Positions 18,142 through 26,969 of a stretch of DNA of 26,969 nt are shown one piece after another. Source of the DNA: Hymenoscyphus infarciens (Eukaryota > Ascomycota > Leotiomycetes > Helotiales > Helotiaceae); NCBI GenBank assembly GCA_001414345.1, contig LLCB01000519.1, positions 1-26,969 on the forward strand. Direction: 5' to 3'. A model generated the notes under the pieces. It saw only the letters and a program-made list of their open reading frames with translations. It made no database searches and was not told the DNA's origin. How positions within the stretch are numbered: position 1 is the stretch's first letter; every line of letters starts with the position of its first letter. A program made the position numbers and the translations under genes.

Positions 18142-20005
18142 AAATCTACTACTTAAGTTTTAGTATTTAAGTAAATCTACTACTTAAGTTATAGTATTTA
18201 AGTAAATCTACTACTTAAGTTATAGTATTTAAGTAAATCTACTATATAAGTTATAGTTTAAGTAAATCTACTACTTAAGTTCTAGTATTTAAGTAAATCT
18301 ACTACATAAGTCTTAGTTTAAGTAAATCTACTACTTAAGTTCTAGTATTTAAGTAAATCTACTACGTAAGTCTTAGTTTAAGTAAATCTACTACTTAAGT
18401 TCTATTATTTAAGTAAATCTACTACTTAAGTTATAGTTTAAGTAAATCTACTACTTAAGTTCTAATATTTAAGTAAATCTACTACGTAAGTTATAGTTTA
18501 AGTAAATCTACTACTTAAGTTATAGTATTTAAGTAAATCTACTATGTAAGTTATAGTTTAAGTAAATCTACTACTTAAGTTCTAGTATTTAAGTAAATCT
18601 ACTATATAAGTCTTAGTTTAAGTAAATCTACTACTTAAGTTCTATTATTTAAGTAATCTACTACTTAAGTTATAGTATTTAAGTAAATCTACTACTTAAG
18701 TTATAGTTTAAGTAAATCTACTACTTAAGTTATAGTATTTAAGTAAATCTACTACGTAAGTTATAGTTTAAGTAAATCTACTACTTAAGTTCTAATATTT
18801 AAGTAAATCTACTATGTAAGTTATAGTTTAAGTAAATCTACTACTTAAGTTATAGTATTTAAGTAAATCTACTACGTAAGTTATAGTTTAAGTAAATCTA
18901 CTACTTAAGTTATAGTATTTAAGTAAATCTACTACGTAAGTCTTAGTTTAAGTAAATCTACTACTTAAGTTCTATTATTTAAGTAATCTACTACTTAAGT
19001 TATAGTATTTAAGTAAATCTACTACTTAAGTTCTAGTATTTAAGTAAATCTACTACGTAAGTTATAGTTTAAGTAAATCTACTACGTAAGTCTTAGTTTA
19101 AGTAAATCTACTACGTAAGTTATAGTTTAACTAAATCTACTACGTAAGTCTTAGTTTAAGTAAATCTACTACGTAAGTTATAGTTTAAGTAAATCTACTA
19201 CTTAAGTTCTATTATTTAAGTAAATCTACTACTTAAGTTATAGTATTTAAGTAAATCTACTACGTAAGTCTTAGTTTAAGTAAATCTACTACTTAAGTTC
19301 TAATATTTAAGTAAATCTACTACTTAAGTTCTAATATTTAAGTAAATCTACTACGTAAGCTATAGTTTAAGTAAATCTACTACTTAAGTTCTAGTATTTA
19401 AGTAAATCTACTACTTAAGTTATAGTATTTAAGTAAATCTACTACGTAAGTCTTAGTTTAAGTAAATCTACTACTTAAGTTATAGTATTTAAGTAAATCT
19501 ACTACATAAGTTATAGTTTAAGTAAATCTACTACTTAAGTTCTATTATTTAAGTAAATCTACTACTTAAGTTATAGTATTTAAGTAAATCTACTACATAA
19601 GTCTTAGTTTAAGTAAATCTACTACTTAAGTTATAGTATTTAAGTAAATCTACTACTTAAGTTATAGTTTAAGTAAATCTACTACTTAAGTTCTAATATT
19701 TAAGTAAATCTACTACTTAAGTTCTAATATTTAAGTAAATCTACTACATAAGCTATAGTTTAAGTAAATCTACTACTTAAGTTCTAGTATTTAAGTAAAT
19801 CTACTACTTAAGTTATAGTATTTAAGTAAATCTACTACTTAAGTTATAGTTTAAGTAAATCTACTACGTAAGTTATAGTATTTAAGTAAATCTACTATAT
19901 AAGTTATAGTTTAAGTAAATCTACTACTTAAGTTCTAGTATTTAAGTAAATCTACTACTTAAGTTAAACTAGTTAAGTAAATCTACTACTTAAGTCTTTA
20001 TATAA
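18142..20005. repeat. Satellite array, segment 3 (longest)
   Basis: About 62 monomers run with a strict 60-bp dimer period over long stretches. At columns 18241, 18301, 18361 and 18541 the short monomer starts with ACTATATAAG, ACTACATAAG, ACTACGTAAG and ACTATGTAAG, with the rest of the dimer almost unchanged. A few monomers have lost one base (AAGTAATC for AAGTAAATC, near 18650 and 18982), and this variant recurs in similar dimers, suggesting unit duplication or homogenisation. The array decays at about 19965-20005. Confidence 0.92.
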
Positions 20006-20477
20006 GTTAGAAGTCTTTTAGATAAAGTAATACTAGTCTATCTAAATATTAGCTCTATATTCTAAGATAAAGCTTAGAAAAGACCTAGTATTACTCTTAG
20101 TTATTTAGATATTATAATATTACTTAAAACATATTATAAAAAGATAGATTTATAAGTCTTCTAAATAACTATATAGTTAACTTAACTAAATCGTAAGTAG
20201 TAATCTCTACTTAGAGAGAGTTCTTAAAAGTCTTAGAAATACTTAGTATATTCTACTTCTAATAATATATAACTATATACGATTTTATTAACTATTTAAT
20301 AGATACTAAATTCTAATATTACTAGCTATTTATAAGATCTCTAGAATTATAGCTATTTAAGCTTATTAAGTTACTAGTCTAAATCTAGGCTAAATCGAAT
20401 CTAAACTAGTATATTAACATACTTAAGTAAGATATTATAATAGACTATCTCTAGTAGAGTTATATTTAGAAGTTTAA
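20006..20477. other. RIP-mutated DNA, no feature resolved
   Basis: AT-rich DNA without satellite units. No coherent frame, terminal repeat or RNA gene was found. Confidence 0.5.
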
Positions 20478-20676
20478 TATAATAGTATAAAACGTATACT
20501 ACTAATAAAAAGATATATAGAAGTATATTTAAAAGATTAAAATATATAGAATACTAGATACTAATATAAAGAAAATTTCTAAATTAGGCTTTCTTAAATA
20601 AGAGAAAGATAAGTATCTATATATAAGAGTTTTAGATAATAATAAAGTTTAAACTAACTATAATATAGATATTATA
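20478..20676 (+). repeat. LTR-like dispersed repeat, copy 2
   Basis: It starts TATAATAGTATAAAACG and ends TATTATA (20670-20676), the RIP-mutated form of a TGTAATA...TATTACA terminal pair. It is related along its length to 7515-7715. At about 199 bp it could be an LTR of a second family; no partner LTR is recognised within the window, so it may be solo or the element may be truncated. Confidence 0.45.
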
Positions 20677-22407
20677 AATCTCTAAGAGTCTATAGTAGAT
20701 AATACTAACTCTCTAGATCTAAATCTAATAATATAATCTCTCTCTTTTATATAAACCTTTATATACTCTCGCTTATCTCTAATAGCTTACTATTATAAAT
20801 AGTATAGAAAGATAGCTCTAGTAGTATTTAAATATTAATATAATTCGATTTAATTATTATTTTAGACTATACGCTATTATATTAGAAGAGAGTTATAAGA
20901 TTACTTATAATCTCTATATTTAAAAAATCTAAAATATAAGTCTTAAAAAGTCTACTCTAAAACGTCTACTTTTATATAGAGAAACTAATACTAGGTCTCT
21001 TTATCTTCTTAAAATAATCTAATCTAGAATATTATACTATATAATACTAGCTAATTCTTAGTAGCTTAGGATTAGTATTTATAATTTAAATAATTAAGAG
21101 ATAGTAAATTATATAAGAGAATAGAAGATTTACTATATAAGTAAGCTAGTATATAATTTCATATATAAAATAAGTAAGTAACTAGTTCTAATAATTTAAA
21201 TTTAAATTAAAGTATTAGAATTATATACTCTTTTAATACCTAGAACTAATTATCTAAAGACTAAATTTAAAGTAATAGATAGAGCTTTTAGTATAAGCTA
21301 ACTAAACAAATTCCTAATAAATATTTAAATAAATTTCTATCTAAAATATATATCTATTATTAACTCTCTTAATTCTTATTATCCTTCTTAATATTAGTAG
21401 TTACTAAAGTCTTAATTTTAAAGATATCTCTAATATCTTTCTCGATTACTACTACCTTAATTTTAGTAGTATACTATATACTCGATATGTCCTACTCCCT
21501 AAGTTCCTTAAAAGTAAATCTTAAAAACACTATTAGGATAGAGAAGCTTAGATCTATTATCTAAATATATCTTAAGACTTCCTAGATTAACTATGTTTCT
21601 ATAATAATATTAGCTACTAGTAGTTAATTTAGAACTCTTCTCTTACTTTTTACTTCCTTTTCTATTTCCTATCTTATATCTAAATCTAATAAAGGTACTA
21701 TATTATAATCTCTCTATAATAACCTAACTACTATATTAGTAATTATTAATACTACCTTAAAGTTCTTAAAGTATATAAGTAGTATATCTCTTTCTTTCTA
21801 GCTTTTAAATATATTCTTCTATTACCTATTATTAAATTATTTTATAACTTTAAGATAATAAATATAATAAAATACTATTAAGTAAAATTACTCTTCCTAT
21901 CTTCTTTAAATACTTCCTAATTCTAAGAATAGATATTTCTATTATAGTATTAATATATCTTATATAGTATAAAAAGCTACTACCTTTATTTATTCTCTTA
22001 GTATCTAGTCTACCTAATATATTAGCTTTAAGGTACGTCTTTAACTTTCCTAGTTTACTTATAAGGTAATTAGATTATAAAACTATTATTAGTCTATAAA
22101 TAGCTAGTAGCAGCGGTTTTTTAGTTTAAATTTAACGAGTCGCCTCTCTAGTATATAGTAATCCTATATTTAGAAGCGTATTTTAACTAGTAATAACCTA
22201 AATTATAGGAACGTTAACGCTAGTACTAGCGCTAGCTTTAGTAAGGCTATACCCTAGATTATTAAAATTAGTAGTTAATATTCTAAGCTAACTATAATAT
22301 ACCTACTACTTATAAGGTAAGAAAGAGATAGGTATTTAAGAATAAAAGAAGTTTACTAGCTTAAGAGTACCTTATAGCCTACGACGCTACCTTACTAAAA
22401 CTATAAG
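20677..22407. other. RIP-mutated DNA with faint coding-like stretches
   Basis: On the plus strand, about 21395-21810 reads with protein-like composition (for example FKDISNIFLDYYYLNFSSIL) but with frequent TAA/TAG. This suits an old transposon protein after RIP, yet no family can be named. CpG and GC content rise slightly at about 22110-22260, with nested GCTAG/CTAGC palindromes. Nothing else is supported. Confidence 0.35.
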
Positions 22408-22428
22408 TTAAGTAAATCTATTACTTAA
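22408..22428. repeat. Solitary satellite monomer
   Basis: A single monomer core, arms TTAAGTA and TACTTAA around AATCTAT (one transition from the array form), stands alone about 2.4 kb beyond the end of the array. Neighbouring sequence is not satellite. It may be a seed copy, a relic, or a fragment carried by a transposon. Confidence 0.6.
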
Positions 22429-24670
22429 GTATTAATTTTACCTATCCCTACTTCTTAAAGTTAGTAATAGTATTTCTATTCTTATACTTTTAGTATTTAG
22501 CCCCTTATAAGGTAAGTAATAACTACTTAGGTTTTAAAGACTCTAATCTTATAATTCCTAGCTATCTAGTAGATAAAATATTAGCCTCTTTTAGAAGTTA
22601 GTAACCGGTGTCCTTATAAGTGTAATTTTTTATTATTATCTATAGTAGTATCTATAGTAGCCTAATATATATTAGTAGATCCTCTAGTAGTAGATACTCT
22701 ATAGTGCTAGAGTATCTTTAGCTAGAAGACTAGACGCTTAGAAGTTAGAGAGTTAGAAATTTTATTAAGAAGGTCTAAAGTTAAGACTATAATTATAAAT
22801 ATTATAAGTATTATAAATTATAGTTAATAATATTAATAAGATTTTATTCTTAATTAATATTAATTAATAGCTAAGGTCTAGTATAGAATCCTCTTAAGAT
22901 TATCTCTATATATCTTACTTACTTATAAAGTACTCTCTCTATATAATATAAAAAGAGACTTATTAACTACTAGGTCTACTATCCCTCTATAAGAACTAGA
23001 AAACTAATTATAAGAAAAATAGAGAATAAAAGTAATCTCTAGTATAAATAAGTATTAGTATACTACTAAAGACTATATAATAGTAAGCTAGTATATATAA
23101 TAAAACATAAATAAAACTATAACTCTAGGATATATAAATATTAAATAAAAGAAAAGAGAAAAACAGAGTATTAAACTATTAAAGTATTAAAAGTGTTTAA
23201 GCTACTAAAGTAGAATAAATATAGATACTGCTAGTATTAACCCTTAGTATTTAAGGTAATTTGCTATAGTATTAAATAGCCTTATTACGCCTTACTTCTA
23301 CCTCTTAAATTAGACCTTATTAACGCTTACTCTATAATACTTAATAGCGCTACTTAGCTACTAGAGCTATTATATCTAAATTACTCTTATAATAAAGGTA
23401 AGCTTAATACTATCTATATACCTAAGTAAACGTAGAGAGGATAAGAGAACTTAGGAGGTTATCTTTTAATTTAATAATAGCTAGTAATTTAGAAGCTAAG
23501 GATTAGATTTTATAATATATAATAGTACTTAAAAGAAGTAAAGTATATTAGTATATAGCTCTAAAAACGTTATTAATATAGGTTTAACTAAACTATGTTA
23601 TACCTAATATTCTCTTAATATATATTAAGAAGAAATTAATACGTTTAGTATTCTACTAGCTTAATAATAATTTTTATTCTATTAGTATAATAATAGTTAG
23701 GAAACTAGTAACTAGAGTAAACTCGTTTAAGATTAGTAGTATAATCGATTAATACCTAGATATAGCTAAGAGTATTAGAGAAGAGGTTTAGAAATATAAT
23801 TATATAGGAGTATTAGCCTAGTATTACTTAGTAGAAGGAGTTTATTAATTATTAGCTTAGTATTTAGTAATTATAGTTATAATAGGTATATTAGGTATAC
23901 TAGATATAGGTATTATAGTAGATGTATTTATAGGTATATTAATAGAGAGGTTTATAGGTATTTAAGTAGTAGCTCTTATTAGTATTTAGAGTAATTACCT
24001 TAACTATTATAAAGTAAGTGTTAGTAACGTTTTTAGAGATTAAGATTAACTATAATAATATACTAGGTTCTTCTTAGACTAGGAGGTAAAATCTATAATA
24101 GTTAAGCTCTTAGCTATAAGTATTTACTTAAAGGAAGTCTTATAATATATAGGTAGATAACCGTTAGCTAAGTAGAACGCCTCTACTACCTCGTTTATAG
24201 TATAGCCCTATATCCTTAGTATTAGTTTTATATTAAGTATAATATTATTAAAATTACGTACTATAGTAACTATGTCTATTTAGTAGTTAAGAATAAAGCT
24301 ATTATAGGATTACTTTAATAAATAGAATATAGAAGCAACTAGTAATTGCTTTTCTAAATTAATATAGAATAATCTATAGAAGTACTAATCTATAATAGCG
24401 TTCTTTATAGTAGAGAGAATTAGGAGTTATAGAATCGTAGTAGAATCCTAACTTTATATTTAGACTAGGTACTTTAGTACCTAGATAGATAAGGTTCTTT
24501 ATAGTTATATATTATAGAAGTAGTTATAAATTAGTCTATTTTATACCTTTCCTATGCTTTATAAAACTATTATTATTAAGGTTTAATCTTTAGTATTTAG
24601 CTTAGAATATCTATACTCGATATACTTATCTTAGTATAATAATCCTATAGTTTAAGAAATTAAATACTAA
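22429..24670. other. RIP-mutated DNA, no gene resolved
   Basis: AT-rich DNA with some surviving CpG. Around 23880-23960 the motif ATAGGTAT or TTAGGTAT recurs five times; on the minus strand this reads as an Ile-Pro-rich peptide, possibly an eroded Met-Pro tract (ATG changed to ATA). The segment may hold the 5' part of the decayed coding region that becomes readable from 24671. Confidence 0.35.
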
Positions 24671-25802
24671 TCTCTCTTAGCTAAAATGAACTAATTATAG
24701 TATATCTAGGATAACTCTAATAAATATAAGTATAATACTCTAATAGATCTAGCTAATCTAGCTTATAGTCTTTAAGCTAAAAGCGCCTCCTCTCTTAACT
24801 ACGAACTTTAGAGTAGTTATTATTAAAAATCTAAGCCCTTAGCTTTTAAACGTAAGAAGTTATCTAAGAGTTGTAAGTCGAAGCGTAAGAAGTTAAATAC
24901 CTCTCTTAGAAGTAATAATAATAATAATAATAGTAATAATAGTAATAATAATAAGGTTACTAATATATCTAAACCTAATAATAATAAAGCTAAGAGAACT
25001 ATTAAGAAAGCTATATAAGATAAACTTATTTTATATTTTACTATTCCTCTAGCTTATATTCGACTAGTAAGTAGGTAGCTTAAGTATATTATAAATATAT
25101 ATAAAAATGTCTAACGTTATAATATAGAAGAGAAGACTAAGAGAAAAGGTAAGGCTAAGGCTAAAGCTTTAGATATCTTATATATATTTATTCCTCTAGA
25201 GGCTATAGTCTATAGGTAGGTTTTAGTACTATTCTTATAACTTTCCTTAGATTAGTATAAGATTCTTATCTTTAAGAATCTTAATCTCTCTATTAGAGAT
25301 AAGTCGCTCTAAAATCCTATTAGAATCTTAATTTTAAAGCTTTACTAGAGTTATTTATAAAGTTATTCTAAAACTTATTAGAAGCTAATCTTTATAGTAG
25401 TTATTATGTCTAAGAGCTATATAACTTAGAACTTCTTATATAAGAATACTAAGTTAAAGGTATTACTATATATTATAAAAATCATAGATCTTATCTAAAT
25501 TAATAATATAGCTTTTAACTCTATAATTTATAAGCTACTTAAGGTAAAGCTAGTTTACTTATTCTAATCTATTACTTTAAAGACTATAAAAGAATTTATA
25601 TTCTATAATAATAAAGGTAATTGCTATTAGAAGATAGAGACTAAGAGTCTAATTTTTAAGAGTAAGGTAGGTAACTTAGAGGACGATTTAGCTATTAAGA
25701 ATACTATATTAGGCCTTTAAAAGAAGAAAAAGAAAATTAAAAGTATTAATCTTAAGAATATATATATTAATTTAAGTAAGTAGATTAAGGTCTAGTTACT
25801 TT
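24671..25802 (+). pseudogene. RIP-riddled coding relic, part 1 (unrecognised protein)
   Basis: One plus-strand frame stays coherent for about 375 codons, with third positions dominated by T and in-frame TAA/TAG at roughly one per 15-20 codons. RIP creates such stops from CAA and CAG (Gln), and from TGG. Readable pieces include NKYKYNTLIDLANLAYSL, a basic stretch SKSCKSKRKKLNTSLRS followed by an Asn-rich tract (24914-24952, perhaps once GAT-coded Asp), and KVGNLEDDLAIKNTILGL. The frame meets a TGA at 25802-25804 and the sense shifts by one base into the next part. I do not recognise a family; a transposon protein or a captured host gene are both open. Confidence 0.42.
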
Positions 25803-26609
25803 GATTTATACTTAAATAATAAAAATCTCTTATAAAGAAATTCTTAATAAGTAAGTTTAGTCTAAACTACCTTTCCCTCTAACTTCTAATATATTCTAGA
25901 TATTATACTTAAGAATATATCTTATAATATTAAAACTTAACTTAATATTTAGGCTTTTAAATTTTTACTATAATAATATAGAATTCTTATAAAGAAGTTT
26001 ATATCTAGTAAGTTTTACCTAGATTTCTCTCTCTTTCTTAGATATTAATATACTAAAGGTTTTATATCTTAATAATATAGCTCTATATTCTCGCGTTTTA
26101 TTACTATAGTTATTAATACTACTTTTAATACTACTACTACTACTACTACTACTATTAATACTAATCTAAAGCTTAAGAATCTAGGTAATAATAATAATAA
26201 CTTCCCTCTTAATTAAGATAACTCTAGTTAAGTTAAGCTTAGATTTTTAGCCTAACCTAGTAATAATTAGCTGTCTCTTTCTCTAGAGCTTACTTAATTT
26301 AATATTAAGGATCTTAGTAGCTTAGTTTCTAATAGAGTAGATAAGTATCTTATATAAGATATTCTTAAACGTTTTATTAATATTATTAAGAATAATCTAT
26401 CTATTAATACTATTAAGCACCGTTCTCTAAAGTATATTACTAAGCCTAGCTCTTAGCTTTTTATTAAGTCTATTAAGACTAGTACTAGAAAGCTTTATAA
26501 GCTCTCTATTAATATAGGATTTACTTTAGATAATAGTAAGAGTATATTTAATATTAACTTTAAACCTACTATAGTTAATAAAACACTTAATTTAAGCCTA
26601 GTAATCTAA
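25803..26609 (+). pseudogene. RIP-riddled coding relic, part 2 with plausible stop codon
   Basis: From GAT at 25803 a second plus-strand frame (shifted by +1) reads for 269 codons to TAA at 26607-26609. Interior stops are all TAA or TAG, about one in 14 codons overall but only two in the last 100 codons. Codons end in T or G in the manner of a real gene (AAT, ACT, CTT, AAG). Pieces such as KFISSKFYLDFSLFLRY, a Thr tract (26124-26147, perhaps once Ala) and SIKTSTRKLYKLSINIGFTL look protein-like. The link to part 1 could be an intron or a frameshift. No motif is recognised. Confidence 0.42.
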
Positions 26610-26868
26610 TCTTCTCTCTTAGTTTATAGAGCGCTTAGTTATAAGATTATAAAATAAGACACTAGTAGATTAGTTAATTTTTATATATTATCTCTCTTTC
26701 TAAGCCTATTACCTATTCTTTAAAACTAATAACTACGAAAGTTATAATTATATAAGTTATAAATCTCCTTTTCTACTTTTAAATATAACTTAATAGAAAT
26801 CTACTAGGTTATTCTTTTTACTTATAATCTTCTTTAAATTATTATTTCTTCTATATTCTTAAAGGTTT

Positions 26869-26962
26869 AGAGAGAGAGAGAGAGAAAGAGAGGGTTAAGA
26901 GAGTACTATAGAGTTTCTTTAGAGGATAGAGGCCCTAGAGAGAGGGGGGAGGGGGGGGGGGG
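26869..26962. repeat. GA-rich tract ending in long G runs
   Basis: A GAGAGA run (about 26870-26892) is followed, after a short spacer, by six G (26944-26949) and twelve G (26951-26962) at the window edge. The long homopolymer could form a G-quadruplex on this strand. It may also be an assembly-prone site or part of a polypurine tract of an element that continues past the window. Confidence 0.6.
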
Positions 26963-26969
26963 TTAAGGT

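Larger units (their letters stand above)
6480..26969. other. RIP-saturated AT-rich block
   Basis: From about 6480 to the window end the DNA is mostly A and T, with C and G almost confined to CT, CC, AG and GG contexts. CpA and TpG are nearly missing: from 12061 to 12800 I find only two TpG and no CpA. CpG is rare but better preserved. ATG and all CAN and TGN codons are therefore largely erased, and TAA/TAG are frequent in every frame. This is the expected end point of RIP, which mutates C to T preferentially at CpA in duplicated DNA of ascomycetes. Between 6480 and 6960 nothing beyond this composition is seen. Confidence 0.85.

Noticed and set aside
8066..20005. CRISPR array, because of regular repeats of about 30 nt
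   Set aside because: There are no unique spacers; the units are directly joined variants of one monomer, and the setting is a eukaryotic nuclear genome with introns.
26941..26969. Telomere end suggested by the G-rich terminus
   Set aside because: The runs are plain G tracts, not TTAGGG-type repeats.
1..26969. tRNA or rRNA genes
   Set aside because: No tRNA A/B box pair with a foldable cloverleaf and no rRNA-like sequence was seen on either strand by eye.

Overview
This window reads as nuclear DNA of a filamentous ascomycete. I favour a helotialean/leotiomycete-type genome, but that is an inference from the style of the one conserved protein, not a search. The evidence is a conserved eukaryotic gene with three short GT-AG introns, set beside about 20 kb of extremely AT-rich DNA carrying the signature of repeat-induced point mutation (RIP): CpA and TpG almost gone, TpA in great excess, almost no ATG, and TAA/TAG stops everywhere.

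Layout. (1) 1-600: AT-rich repeats, then a GC-rich patch with a strong hairpin. (2) 569-766: a short decayed coding fragment. (3) 768-1425: a 658-bp non-autonomous hAT-like element (MITE) with near-matching terminal inverted repeats and an exact 8-bp target duplication. (4) 1556-2233: weak remains of what looks like an ankyrin-repeat protein. (5) 2299-2690, minus strand: a candidate small secreted cysteine-rich protein. (6) 3216-6161, minus strand: the only clear conserved gene, the class III phosphatidylinositol 3-kinase VPS34, rebuilt here as four exons and 921 residues. Its promoter region (about 6170-6450) carries two tandem CCAAT boxes. (7) From about 6480 to the end: RIP-saturated heterochromatin-like DNA.

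The AT-rich part has its own architecture. A tandem satellite, with a 60-bp dimer made of a 31-bp and a 29-bp monomer each carrying a small hairpin, fills 8066-8978, 11156-12052 and 18142-about 20005. These look like one former array of about 3.7 kb split by two insertions. One is a 2177-bp LTR retrotransposon (8979-11155; two 292-bp LTRs, 5-bp duplication TAGTT). The other is a 6089-bp element (12053-18141) with a 14-bp duplication and a (TTTA)n-type end, best explained as a LINE in minus orientation. A further satellite block at 6960-7510 switches orientation twice. Beyond 20 kb are LTR-like fragments, a lone satellite unit, and a decayed protein-coding region (24671-26609) whose many in-frame stops are almost all TAA/TAG, as expected if Gln codons were converted by RIP.

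VPS34 is intact and looks untouched by RIP although its start codon is only about 300 bp from the mutated compartment. The window therefore shows a sharp boundary between a conserved euchromatic gene and a satellite- and transposon-rich block.
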